Of a DNA stretch of 64,000 bases, positions 48,501-63,500 are shown in pieces; the stretch's first letter is position 1; every line of letters begins with the position of its first letter. This DNA comes from Euborellia annulipes (Eukaryota > Arthropoda > Insecta > Dermaptera > Anisolabididae), in contig JAKCPI010016541.1 of assembly GCA_023213315.1 (NCBI GenBank), forward strand, positions 1 to 64,000. The letters are read 5' to 3'. Under the pieces are notes generated by a model. That model was not told the origin of the DNA. It saw nothing but the letters and a program-made list of their open reading frames with translations, and made no database searches. Both the position numbers and the translations under genes were made by a program.

Positions 48501-51500
48501 ATTAGACTTGATATTTTTATTACAATTTGAGAGTTAATATTTTACAATTTAGATTATAGAAGCACATTGTTTTGTATTTTAGTTCATTTTAGAATTTTGA
48601 GTGCAAATTATTAAGCCCATTGTGATTGCCATTTGTCTTTATTTAAAATAGACCAGTTAGGTGAGGGAGAATCTTGAGCGAGCCAATTGAAATCGTCAAC
48701 TTCGAGCCAATTATTTGTATCGAGAAATGAGCATAATTTAAAATCTTCTTTTAATAAATCATAATCCCAATTATATGAAGCAATAAAAATATTTGAAGAG
48801 TCTTCCATTATAGTTCTGCTTGATATATATAAATAAAATATTGAGTCGTGAGAGTCATGTATTCTTAATTGTTGGCAGGCGATTTGGAAAGTCGAATTTG
48901 AGGAGTGTTCTATAAAAGTGGATGTTTTGACTGGGCCAGAGAGGATAATGCTGTTATTAACTCGAGTGATACATAATGAGCTTGGAGTGCCAAAAATTTT
49001 AATTGTACAATTATCAATATCAGTAAATACCAAATCCTTATTATTTGCTTCAGCTCTTTGAATCGTAATCACTTCGCCAATTCGATGAGAGTATTTTTCA
49101 TCACTTGTCGGAATGAAATGTGAGGATTTAACACCGTCAATTTTATCAGATGAATATTGATTTGTATTAATCAATTTAGAAGTTAACGCCTTATTTTTAA
49201 ACGAAAACTTCTTTTTAGGTTCCAATTTAGTTTCTAAATTTTTTAATCTTTCATTAAAACAAGTAATATCTTCATTAGCTTTACGTATATCATACAAACG
49301 TAAATAAAGAGAACTTTCTGCGATAAACGATTTCAATGATTCCAATTTGCGTTTGACCATTTCAAGATATGTTTTAATTTGATTCTCTTGTAAATGATTT
49401 AAATTCTCTGGCATTAAAATATTTTCAATTTCAGAACGAAGTTTTGCATATTCTAGAAGATAAAATTGTAATTTTTCAGGTGTGGGATGTTGAAATTGTT
49501 CTTCTTTTCTCTTTCGCAATTCTTGAAATTCTTTATTTCTTTTTAGTATTGATTCGGGAAATCCAGTGCAAGGTTTCATTAAAGTTCCACTATCCATTGC
49601 TTAAAAAAACATTTGTCTAATTATTAATATAATATTTAAATTAAAAAATGTCTAAAACTTCAACCTACCTATTATGTCAAGGTTAACATATCCATAAAAA
49701 AAAGTCAACCAGCTTGATATTATTTATATTTATATAAAAAATATGAAAATTATTAAATTAATAAAAATAACTAATGAAGATCTTTTTTGTAATGAAAAAC
49801 ACTCGTTAAATTTAAAAAATAATTATTACTCGAAATAGATTGACATTTTGTTTTCTCATCAAATGACGTCAGCCTGAGTTCTCGTATTGCTCGCCAGATG
49901 TCTCTGTATCATCATGGAGGTTATTTTAAAACTTTTCATGTAATGACACCAATTTTTACTTTTTTTTATTTTGTTCTGAATACTTCTTTAAAATGTGAAG
50001 AGTAATGGACCATATTTAATTAAAGATGAAAAATAAAGAAAATCCATCTTGTGTGGGAAGGTAACATGACATGTCATCAGGGCCGGCGCAAGTTATTCTG
50101 CCGCCCTAGGCAAGATATTTTTTTTGCGCCCCCCCCCAAAAAAAAACTTTAAAAATTTAATTTGCAGCCCCCTCCTTAAAATTTTCCCTGATCTCAAAAA
50201 TTTTTCTGCGAAATTTTTTTTTTTTTTTTTCGCGGAACCAATTTTTTCCCGAGTGCCGCCCGCGGAATATTTTCTCTTGCGCGGAACTAAAATAATTTTT
50301 TTACCTTTCTTTTAGAGACACAAAATTTTTGCCGCCCGCGGAACATTTTCTCTTGCGCGGAACCAAAATTTTTTCCGTCCGAAAAAATTTTTTACCTTTT
50401 TTTTAGAGACGCAAAATTTTTTGCCGCCCGCGGAACCAATTTTTTTTTTCCCCTTTTTGCTGCCCTCTCCAAGTTGCGGCCCTAGGCGGCCGCCTAGTTC
50501 GCCTAGTGGACGCGCCGCCCCTGCATGTCATTAATTCAGACTAAATTTCAAATCAATTCATTCTCCAGTATATGTTCTGTTTATTGATGCTAAGTGTTTT
50601 GTCAATCATAACAATTTTTTAATCATTAGATAATCTAATAATAAACACTTATAGGTGAACTTTCTTTTTCTTGAGTCTTATGATTCTTGATAATCTTTAT
50701 TATAGGTCAAATATTAGGCTAGACATACATATTATTTTTGCACAGAATTTTTTAAATTATCCATGGGTACAGGGCCGCACCTGGAAAAACTTGCTCCAGG
50801 AGCCAAAATTATAATTTGCGCCCCCTCCCCCCACCAAAAAAAAATTATATTTTATTAAATATTTTTTCATTAAATCTGCTTACAGCCAAAATGCCGCCCC
50901 CAAATTCTGGCGCCCCTGGACTAATTCCAACGTCTCCCCCCCCCACCATAGACCAGACGACTAAATGAGATAATATTAGATTTAAATATTCCTTCTAATT
51001 TTTTTGTATTCCCTACAATGAATAATACAATTTTTTTTTTTTTTAAATAATCGTTGTCGCGTCCCTTTCTTTAATGCGCCCGGGGCTGGCACCCCATCCG
51101 CCCTCCCTTGTTGTGGCACTGCATGGGTACCACACTCTCGCTCCACAACTTAGAGTGGATGGAGAATTAGATAAGGCTTCCAATACCTCAGAGACTCACA
51201 ACTAGTGACCATGAGATGCTCGAACTAATGCTGGTATATAGTATGTGAGTCGTCCTCTAAACCAATCGTCAGGGCGACCTGCGTCTTATCGCAATCAAAC
51301 CAGTGCTTCAAGAAAGGAGTTCAGGGGTAGTAGAATAAGCCAAATCTTATTTAATAAAAATTAAATCCAAGAAAGAGTACGAATTTAAAATAAAGACTAT
51401 TGTTTCGTAAAGAAAATTGTAAAATTTAATATGTTTACGTGGATAAAGTTTAAAGAAAAAGTTGGATATTATAGATAATATGGATATTTTTACGTACTGT

Positions 51501-54500
51501 GAAAAGGGATACCCCCCCCCCTCTTCCAGATAGTGTCCTAGAATTATGATCACTGTTTTTACTTGATTTTCAACAAATTAAATTTTCTCTGGATGATAAA
51601 ATTGAGATACTTCTATGACAACTACTCCCTAAAGAGTTAAAATCTCGAACCCAAAGAGAGAAATCACGAATAATAGAAGCAAAATCAATTGTAACTTATA
51701 AGTTTAGGATCTGCTTTTTTATTACCCTCAAATTAATTGAATTATTAATTTCAGAACTAAAATTGGTGATTTTTGTAATTAATAAATATAACAAGAAAAG
51801 TAATTTAATTATTAGGAATATATGTGTCGTTCTTTTGCTGCTGGGTGTATTTTTTTGGGAGTGTGTGTATGTAGGGAGGGGGAGGGGGGGGGGGCAAAAT
51901 AGGTTAAGTTACGGGAATATTTTAAATTTAAAAAAGTAAAAAAATAGAGAGCACTCACGGTCTTTGATTCTTCAATGACTGCAGTCTTGCAACTTCTCCA
52001 ACAAAGATTCGATCTGGAGAAAGATCTTCATGTTCAGTAAGACGATATTGACGGACGGAAACTTCCTCTCCAGTAGCCTCGATTCCAAAATATTCACAAA
52101 CAGCTGGCCAGAATTTGTCTTTCCATGTAATGAAATCATCTTCAATACTATAAAAGAAAAAAATGAATTAATAAAAAATTGAAAAATTAATTAGCTTAAG
52201 AGTAACCGTGCTATAAAGGATAAGGTGTTTCAAATGTTAACTTCTCTTATCTGACGCAGTTTATTATTAACTTTTGATATACTCATTATGTCTATTTGAG
52301 TACAATATTAGCAGATGTGAATAAAATCTATAAATATTTAAAATATGAATCATAAATAATTTCCAAAATTAAATAATTGAACTGTTACTCAATGATGAAA
52401 GAAACTACTAAAATTACAGAATTTATTAAAAAAAATTTTAAATGCAAAATATAACAGTAAAGTAGCGAAATATAAGCCGGGGAGGCCTGGGAGGACATTA
52501 GAAACAAAATTGCCTCTTAAGTAAATGAAATATTTTTTTAATAAAAAAATCATTATCCTACAATATAATAATTATACTACTCTAGTATTAACTGTGAGAA
52601 AATATGTATATTAATAATTGTAAGAACTATGTTTTTATAACTATTATCTAATTATCAGAATTTAGATAACTCTGTAATGATGTAAATAAAATATAGAGAT
52701 TGACATTTTCTACATCTATAATTTATCATTGCATAACAAAGCCTCTAAGAAATGTTAGTATAACTCAATACTAATTAACATAAAATATTTCCTATATGAA
52801 TGGAGTCAACCAAGGAAAAATAAAAAAGCAAATTTAGCTGTCGACGTTTCGAGCGCTTAGGCGCACAGGGTCGATTTTTAGTCGAGCGATAGTTTAGTCG
52901 ACGGACACAAATGCATTAAAAAATCGAGTTGATCTTCAGTTGTCGTGTGCGCACCTACATTGAACTTTAATGCATTTATGTCCATCGACTAAACTACCGC
53001 TCGACTAAAAATCGACCATGAAGATGATATTGTTAAATCTATTCAATTTCCCTTACCAGCTTAGCGAAACTTACAAAATGGCGGATAGAGTGCAGAAACT
53101 AATAGGGCTTCTAGCCAGGAATAATAAATATATGTACTAGGGGTATATTGTATAATTTATATTTTAAGTATGGTATCTTTCTTCAATTGCGTCCAAAATT
53201 ATTTACATTGAGAATTATTCACAAAGCAAATATTGGTATCTGAGAAATTTTGCGCGTGAAGATACCAAAATTTACACAGCTCTAAATTTATCCATTTGGG
53301 TTTTAGTATAATTATTTATTTTTAAGTTTCAATATTAAATAATAATCTTACTTAGCATCATCATCGCCAAGTCCAAGTTCAAAAACTCGAGTTGCACCGA
53401 GATGTTCCAGTCGTTGATCTACGGCTTTAGCAACTTCGTTATAATGTTCATATGTCTTATTCCCAAGACCAAATACCTAAAAAAAAATTAAAATAAATAA
53501 TTTCTTATATAAATAAAATGATCAGTGGCTTATTCTAAGGGAGCGTACAAGTATTACGTAACGCAATTTGGGGGAATGGGGGGTCTCGTAAAACGTTACC
53601 ATGCGTTACAAGGGGGGGGAGGGGGGTTGAACAACGCGTTACGTAACTGGTATTTTAGCGACTTTCCGATACTTTGTTCAATATAACTTTTAGATAAAAA
53701 TGACCACTTGAGCGTTTCTGTAAAGTAATGTAAAAGTAACGTAAGGGAGGGGGGTCAAAAATCTTCAAAAATTGCGTTACGTAATACTTGTACGCTCCCT
53801 AAAGGATTATTCTTCTGTTTTATAATAAAATCGAATTTTTTTATTTGTAAATCAAATCCAATTAATTATACCCATAGTATACCGGTATATAAATAATAAA
53901 GATTGTTAATTTAATTTTCTTTATGATTCTCATAGGAATATATAGAAAAGTATTTATAAAATACATAATACAAAATAATATTATTTTAACAAATACAATG
54001 ATACTTTTTTAAATGCATTTGTTTCTTGATGAGCTAGATAAATATTTATATTAATTGTCTGGAACAAGTTATCTTAAAAAATTCAGCACATGACTAGGGA
54101 AATTAGACAAGAGTCCGCAGTAGTTAAAGCCCACCTAAAAAGGGCGGCGTGGCTAGTTGATATTACTATTAGTTACGTATCCAGGTGGGGGCGAGGGGGG
54201 GCGCTCGGCCCCCCGCCCCAGGCGCATTAAGATTTTGGCGCCCCCCTCGCATCCGCTTTTTACCCAAAATTATCGGCTTTTTTTTTTGAAATTTCATAAT
54301 AAATTCATTTTATATCACAAATCCGGAGAAAAATTACAAAAAAAAGTCCGAACGAGATTCGAATTCAAAAAAAAAAAAAAAAAAAAAAGGTCGAACGAAA
54401 AACGGCGCCCCAGTTGAGCTTCGCCCACTCCGCCCTCAAAGGCTAGTTATGCCTCTGATTATAATTCCAATTTTTTCAACTATTTCAATTTAAAAATCAA

Positions 54501-57500
54501 ATACATTAATTTTGATTATACTATTTTTTTAGGATAATTAAAAATAATGTATATGTTCTTTTATAAGCTGCTCATTGATATTCAAAATCATTATCTAAAT
54601 TTTTTAACGACTCTGATTAACTAAAGTATTAGGAGAAAATTTAAAGATTTTTTACAATTATTTTCCATTATATAATCTTTAATACACCATTAAAATTAAA
54701 AAATACCATTAAAAGAAAATTCATTGTAGGGCAGTGGTTTCCAAACTTTATGTTACCGCGCCTCCCTTAAAAATATTTAATCGTAATACGCCTCCCCCCT
54801 CCCCCCACTTTATAAAATAATACAAAATTTTTATTGCTAAAAATATAAATTCTCGTTTTATTTTATTTATAAAACTTTAACAATATTTTGAAAAATTGCT
54901 CTCTGTGGCTAATATTCACGCCTCCCCTTTGACTAGTCTGCGCCTCTGGGATTTTATTTATATTCATTTGATAAATTTCCATTAAACCTTATCAGTTATT
55001 GGTGTCTATTTTCTATAATTACAATCTAATCTAAAAAAAAAAAAAAATATAGATAAGACGATACAAACTCTGAGACTAACCAAGTTTGGTAACAAGAGAA
55101 TAGATGAGAGAAGTATAGCGAAAAAAAACCTGCATAAATAAATGTTTATCTGTGGTTATTGTTTTCTGGAGGAAGCCACCTAATACCAATAGTCCACTCA
55201 CTCTATTCTTTTTCAAAATATATGGGAGAAGAAAAGCTTATAATATAATATACATATTTATATAGTTATAATGATTTATATGTATGTAAATTAATAATCT
55301 AATAAATTAAAGTTTTAATAACTAAAAAAAAAGGCGAAAATATATATAGAGGCATGTAATATTTTAAAAGTGAGTTGAGTATAAAATAAATTCACGTGAT
55401 TGGCTTATCTTTAAAAATAATTAGTCTAATAATTTTTTTTTTTTATTTATTTATTTGACTTTTGACCGTCCAGTCAAATAATTTATTTTACAGTACAGAA
55501 AAATGTTTTGAAAAAGGTGGTAATTGGTTAGCTAAATGTTAGATAATTTGATTGGGGATGTTTGAATTCGAACAATGATTTTTCTACGATTGTTCCTGGT
55601 TCCAGACCGATATGCAGCACGCATGTCAGAAAATTTATTAATTTTTTTATTCAACAATGGAAGTATAAATTAAAAAAAAAAATATCTATTTTATAATTCA
55701 TGACTAGGCTATCATAACGAAATCCCGAAAAATTATAAATAAACAGAAGTATTTAGAAATAAACATGATGTAAAAATATTAAATACTGTTCGAAATTACA
55801 AAAAATATTTTTTATTCGTTAAAATTTATTTCTCCTCCCCCCTACCCACGAAAAACATTTTTGTCTACTGCCATGATACAAACGAAGTATGACAAGTGGT
55901 TTAATGGAAAAACTATCGAGCAGACTGCCTTTGAATTATTTGAGGATCTTTCGAGAATCCACTTTCTACTGATTGGACAAAAATGAATCAAGGCTTTTGA
56001 ATAATAATAACTGTCTGATTCAAGACAAATATCTCGAAAATTTTCTAATAAATATGCTTACTATTCGCGAGTGAAACGGAATTTCGCTTAAATTATTTTA
56101 GTAATTTATTTCTGATCTAAGTCTTGATGATCTAAGAAATAAAAATATCTTATTAAAAAAATTCTTATTTGTGCTAGACAGTGAAAGTCTAAACGTAAAA
56201 AGTGATAAGTGAGTGAAAGGTCATTGCTTCAATGGTTAAATGATATAGCTCCTAATTGATATTATTTTTTCCTTATTTTCTTTATATATTAGATGTTTTG
56301 AAATTTAATTTAGTTTTTTAGATATGTACTCGTTGTAGCAAAACATCTGAGTTCCAGACTCTTCAACAAGTTTATATTAACTCTTTAAATAAATGACCTA
56401 GTTATTATCCATTTAAAAAAAAAAAAAAACTGTGTTAAATTAGTTGATCATTTCTTATTAAAGGCTGCCGAAAATAGGTAACAATTCTTTCTAATCATAA
56501 AACTATTTTAACCTATATATGTTAATGTTTGACCTGTAAGCGCTTACGAGCGCTCACTCACAAGTGTTTGATTTGGCAATTATAAGCGATTGCAGGCAAA
56601 CAAAATGGCGGATGAAAAATTAATTCCTGTGATAGGTCCTTTAATAACAAGCATTTGTCGATTTATTTGATATGAATGAATAAAATGTAAACCCTTATGA
56701 TAAGGAATTAGAAAAAAAAAGTTTCAAGTAATAAAATAAAAAATAAAAATAACAAACAAAATGACACTAATAGGTTATGTATGATAGAGCGTGACAGACA
56801 GACTGACAGACGCACATTAGCGAATTGTATATAGGCCTATAGATAGATCATCTATGTAAAATTTAAAAAAGTTCACAGTCCGTCATCAAGGTGAAAACAA
56901 TTGCTGCTTGTAAGAAAGTCTAATTTATTCTCTGAAAAGTTAAAATTGGTATAAATAATACCTCTTTCTTTTAGAAGGCGGCGCTTTAAAGGAAAATAAT
57001 CGATATTTTCCCCGTTATATTTATCTGATAAATAAATTGAACTCTAAACTCTTTTAGTTTAAACTAGTTTATCAATCTAAAAGCGTTCGTCAATAGCTGA
57101 GAGAGTTCACAAGACGTCTGGATGATGACTTACTTATCAGCATACTTTTTTTTTTTAATTATTGAGGCCGAATCGCCCAATGCGTAATAAAATGGAATAC
57201 AATGATATTAAGATGCTAATTTTATTTATTTTAATTAATCTATTTTCATTATAAGTTTAATTTTTTACTCATAAACATTGTTAAATATTCCTATGACTTG
57301 TGTACCCGTACGTCCGAACCGAATTATTGAATATTAATATCTTCTTCAAATGAATTGATCTCAAAAACTATTTGAATTTTTATTATACTGTACAAGAAAT
57401 TTTAAACAGACACGGAGGAAATATAAGCCTGTGTGGTTAAATATGTATTATCCTAATGTTGGAATATCAAAAAAAAAAAAAATTGCAACTCAAAGCAACA

Positions 57501-60500
57501 TATTTGACTGAATTATTGGACAAATAATCCTTTAGGAAGGATAGGGAAATGCAGGGAGCCAAAAATAAAACACTCTCGATTCCCTTTGTATGTCCAGACG
57601 TTTCGGATAAATTTTAATTAATTTAATATTTTTAAAACTCATTTAACATCATATGATTTTATTAAATAGAATACGTGGTAAAATTTAATGACAACTATGT
57701 ATAATTAGGGGCGTCATTTCAACTTTTTCTTGGGGGAGGGGGCAAACTTTTTTTTTCTTAAAATTTACTTACAAATAGGTACTCAAAATTTGGCCAAAAG
57801 ATATTTAATTAAATTGTTTAATTTCGTACAGTTTATATACTCGTAGATATACTGTATTTTGAAATATTTTATTTGGAATAATATAAAATTTTATAAAAAT
57901 CAGAGCCCTTGGGGGGGGGGGGGGCAAAGGCCTGGTGGGACTCGTCGCACAGCACACTATTTTTTCTTAATTTCGGTAATTTAAAGGCGCATTCTGTACT
58001 ATATATAAAAACAAATCAAATTTTTAAGTATTAATTTTTAAAATTTTACATCAAAAATAAATTTTTTTTTTTTTTTTCGAAAAAAAAGTATTTTTTTCAA
58101 ATCTCGGGGGGAGAGGGGTAATTACCCCTTCCCCCCTTGTAACCGTCCTTGACTCTCTCCCACTGGAATTGTTCACTGAAGATGGGCGAATAAATTTTAC
58201 CCGATACGTCTGAACATTCAAAGGAAATCGAGAAAGTTTTATTTTTGGCTGCTTGCATTTACATATCCTTCCTCAGTATATTTCCAGCCCAAAAATATCA
58301 TTACAAATTATCCTTTAAATATAATCAGCTCCCCAGCTAGATTTTTATTTGAGGGGGGATTATTACTATCAGAATAATTACTAGTAGAATTTATAATTTT
58401 AAGACTATATTTTTCTATACATTAATATTTTTATTTTTGGAAGTTTACAAAGAGGGGGGGTTGGATACCTCTTGACTAGTCATTCAAGTATTATACAAAC
58501 AAATTTTTAAAACCCGGCCTCGCTCGATTGTCAGCAATAACAGTAAACTGTACATTATTTACGTAACCATTTCATTTTTTTCAGACCTTTTTTTTAGATG
58601 TTCTTAAAAACTAGCCGATTTTAGTATATACGTAGGCAACTTGATTGGTAAAAGTAAGCAAATTAAACAACTCTCATCCCACATTTTTTACGTAATACTT
58701 GAGTGATCACTTTGTAGCCAAATAGACTCCAACAAGACTTTATTAATATTTTAAGAGATCCGCTTTTATTTCCCCCCTTTATTTGTTTAAAGATCTTTTC
58801 CGACATTTAAGGCCATTCAGACCCCATCCCTATTTATTTCAAATGATTGGTACACAATTCAATTAAAATATTTTTTTTTTCGCTTGGGGCGGGAAGAGAA
58901 TGGGACCCCAGGCACGAGTCTCCTCTCTGAACCACTAAACAAGTAAGAAATTACAAAAATGTTTGTCCCCAGATTCCATAGATAATATATAAATAAATAA
59001 ACGGGACTTGTATTCTTATCTGAATTCATAATCTTAAAATAATTTCCGCTTTGCCAAAAATATTTTGTAGTGAATATTGTTTTCATTGTTTACCGATAGT
59101 CCTTTATATAAGACTAGGTAGGTGGAAAAAATTTCATATATGAAATTTTGAGGGATTTTTCAAAGATAATCCGATTTAGGCTATTTATAATTATAAGATC
59201 AAACAACTGTTTTTCGAATATCAGGCCTGTGAAAATGACACGAGTTCATAGATTCTTGTGAAATTTCATATTAAGCTTTAGAATAATTGATAAATAATGA
59301 ATCTATAAAAAAAATGACAGTATGCTGATAACAATTTAAATATTTTTTTTTTTATTAATATTCGTTTCGATATTAAAAGATAATTATTCTCAATAAATTC
59401 AATTTTATTTCTTGTCAGAGGCAAGCTGTCAGAGGTAAAGATAATAAAATTAGAAAATAGCTCAAAGTTTTTTGATGTAATAAATTTAAAAATAACTTCT
59501 AAACGATATATTTTTTTTTAATTTAGGTCTATAGTTAATATTAACTAGGTAGAGTTTTGTTTGAAAAAAGATGAAATTTTTTTCACTCAACGCTCAAATA
59601 GAGTGTAGATAAGCCAGTCAATATATAGATAGCAAATTTATGAGATGAGTTTGTGTTTAATTGCCTGGAGCCGAACCAGGACCTTCAAGCTTCGAGGCGG
59701 GCGAACTTTTTTTTGCCCAATCAAACACAATCTCAACATCGGAGATGTTTTTGGTTGAGATATAATGAATTTAAAAGACAATATAATTTTATAAAAATGA
59801 TACTTACCGCATAATTTAATCCTGTTAAATCGGGATCGCCATTTTGAATCCATTCAACAAATTCCATTGCATTATCCGTAGGGTCTCCTTCTCCATATGT
59901 AGCCAAACAGAAAACAGCCAGGGAATTTTTTATGTCCTTCATGTTGGTCAATTCTTCCTGTTGAAAAAATGATTATAAGTTTATAAAAGAGGAATTAATG
60001 GGAATAAATACAATTTTATATTGGGTTATTGCATCCTATGGATGTAATAGTAGGCCTATATTAGATTTGATTATTAAGGATAAATAATAAAACTTTCTTA
60101 CCATATCGCATTCTTCGGGGTCAGCTACCATTCCCTTAAGTTTATAGCGCATTCCTTCCTTTGCCAGACGTCCAGCAAATTCTTCAGCTGTACCCGTTTG
60201 GCTTCCATAAAAAACAACGAGACTTCGGCCGCTCGATTTGAGTTTCTTAATGAAGGAATTATCACTTGTGGTACTTCCGAGAGAAGTTGATCTAGAAAAG
60301 AGACAGTAGCAATATTTATTTTTAAATATAATATTAGCTAACTTGTGATTTTATTTTATTTTGTTAATATAACTCTTGTTAATTCAATTAAATTTTAGAA
60401 AGAAAAGATAATTTTTTATATCAAGCTTTGAAAGTGATTTAAGTTACGAATTTTGGTATCGTTATCAAATTTAGGAATTACTTGAAATTCATTAAGCCTT

Positions 60501-63500
60501 TACATATATATGCAACTAGTTCGTAAAAAAACAATTTCTGCCCCTAATTTGGTAGATAGAAATAAGAGGTGTATGTAAGGTTGCCATGTTTTAGGCGCCA
60601 GTGTGCCCTCGGAAGTTGCTTAGGCTTAGCTCTTGACCATGGATAAAGAAATGACTGAAAATTATCTTTCATTTTTATATTTTTGAATGAATCCTCCGAT
60701 TGTTTCCAAAAAAAAAATGCTCAATGCCGATCCTAATAAATATCTAATACAATCTGATGTAAAAGTTATTTCGAATATTTGAAATACTTTATTTCCGCCA
60801 CATGTTATAAAAGATTCACATTAGGAAATTGATGTATTATCAATCAAATGAATAAATTGTTAACCATTCATGCTGTGCCAAAAAAGGTTAAGGTCACGAA
60901 TATAAAACAATGACCTTGACCCATTAAAGTGGAGACGAAGCGAGACTCAAGGTAACAAAAAATTATGATTATTATTATTAGATTACCGGTAACAAAAATG
61001 TTTTAATAAAAAAAATTAAATTAGTTGGTAGAGCTTTGTTTGAAAAGAGATGGAATTTTTTTCATTCAAAGCTCAAATAGAGTGTAAATAAGTCAGTCAA
61101 TATATCGTTTAAGATAGCAAATTTGTGAGATGAGTTACTCATTTTTTTGCTCCATTATTCCTTTCCCTAGTTTTTTAGTGAAACTCCAATTTAGAAAAAA
61201 AAAATTGATTGATTGGTGAAGGGGTGAGAAGGGGGTCAATGACAATTTTTTTTTTAAAGTTTGCTTGAAAAGTCCGAGAAAACCTTGAATTATATAAAAC
61301 AAAATTTGCGAAACCCATAATCAACAAACATACAGGTTGAAGGTAATTATCAAAAGGAAGCTGAAATGAATTGTCATTGGTGCTTATTTAATTTATTTGT
61401 GAAAAAAGATTTTAGGCATGATGATATTTTATTCATATACAGATAGAGTATCTATGAAATAACAAATTTGTTTAGAAAAAATATATTTCATTAATTAGAA
61501 CAAGCCAGATTTGTTTTTCGTTCAGGCCAGTTTTTTTTTTTTTTTTTTTTTTTATTCAAGCCTATTTCTAATAATTTAAATAAATTTATACAGCTTATAA
61601 CGGGAGGCAAATCTCTGAATCTTAGAACAAGAAGCGAGACATCTGCCTCTGTGTTATGGTCCAGAGCTTTTGGAAAGGATGTTTAAGGATAAATTCTAAA
61701 ATTTATGAATCAATTTTAATGAAATACAATGAGCGATAGTGAAATCAGATACAAATTGACTAATAAAAATTTTAGATTAATCCGTTTTTATAAATATTTA
61801 AAAATTTCAAAATTCCTTTTATTTTCAAGCTTTGACAAATGTTGGGGGAAAATGGAGTAGCTTGAGGTTAATTGTCGTACTTTAGTTTGTTGGAGGTGCC
61901 AAGGAAAAATTTATTGGGCCCAAAAAAAAAAAAAAAAAAATTTTGTAAATAAATACATGCTGTATTTGTTTTTTTTTTTTTTTGTTTTTAATTAGTTTTT
62001 TGCGAGAAATTTTTTTTTTTAATCATTTCCTTCAAAAATAAAACACATTAGTTTATCAGTAGAAATCATGATTTCTTTAATTGGAAGATTATCAATATTT
62101 TTGATAAATATATTGTATTTGGTGATATTAATATTATGATATTATATGGATATTTAGGGTGTGAAAAATCTCCAATTATAAATATTAAATTTTTTTGTTG
62201 GAAACTCTATTTTTGACCTTAAGATATAAACTCCAATTATGGAGTTGCTTCTGGACCATAGCGCAGCGGTGGAACACTAGCCTCAGGGTTTTGCTTGCTG
62301 ATAAAAATTTTTCTAAATTATATTGGATTTTAATTAATTTAGTAAAATGGTAACCTTATACAAGTTTCCAAACTTTTTTTCGTTCCCAACTCGATTAATA
62401 TATAGAATTTTTCAGCGGCTCATTAAATTAATTAATTAATTAATTATATATCGAAATATTTTTTTTTTGATGTCATGACATTTATTTATAGAATTTTTAA
62501 ATTTTTTTAAATAAACATGAAACATCGATTGATAGTTGTCATTTAAAATAGAAAGAATGATTTTTCAGCTAAAGGTTACACCATTTATTTTTTTTCCTAT
62601 CATTTGATTTTACCGCGCTGCGGTAAATTCTAATTTGAAAGTTTAAACCCCTGTAGATTCCGAACGGCTAATCAGATCAGACTAAATGTGATGTCAATTT
62701 GTGCAGGAAGAAAAACTCTAATAGAATGAATAAAAAAGTCCCGAGTAATTAATTCCAAAATTAATTTTTTTCTCGAAAAACCTCATTTTTAAGGCAAAAA
62801 AAAATATCGAAAAATTGCCCTTTTTTGCGCATGCATAGCTACTTGACCATAAAAGCTACATTAAATCTAAATATAGTTTTAGAAAGATTGGTTCAATACC
62901 CCCGGACCTTTTTTTATATTTGTATAATGTATTTAATTGTTTTAGTTGCTCTGATGATGATGTAATTCGAATCAGTTCAATCAGCGCTTAATTTGTATTT
63001 TTGTTCATTCAGAATTTTCCTCTATATTTTTCTCTAAAAATTGAATATCTGGCCACATCATACATATTGTTTAAAAGGAATCATTGAGTATCTAGCAAAT
63101 AACAAATTTGTATAGAAAAAATATATTTCATTAATTAGCACAGGCCAGATTTGTTTTTCGCTCCGGCCAAAGGTTTTAAAAGAAGACTGTAAAAAACACT
63201 TAACGTCTGTTCTGATGATGGCTAAGTTTGAAGCCTCACAAATATTCCTCAAATCAGTATGAAAAATTCCAAATTAACCTTGATTTATACCCATTAATTA
63301 GAAATATTTTAGGACTAGAAATGATAAACTTACTGAATAGAGTAAGACTTGGTTTGTGGAGGCGGGGCTTTCTTCGGTCTCTTGCTATATAGCCATTTGG
63401 CAGCTACTGCAAGTAAAGCGACAAGTAGGATCACGTCAATTAATCCAAAGAGAGGTTCGGATTGTACTTCGACAGGCGTCGCCGACGCCGTCTGCTCGGG

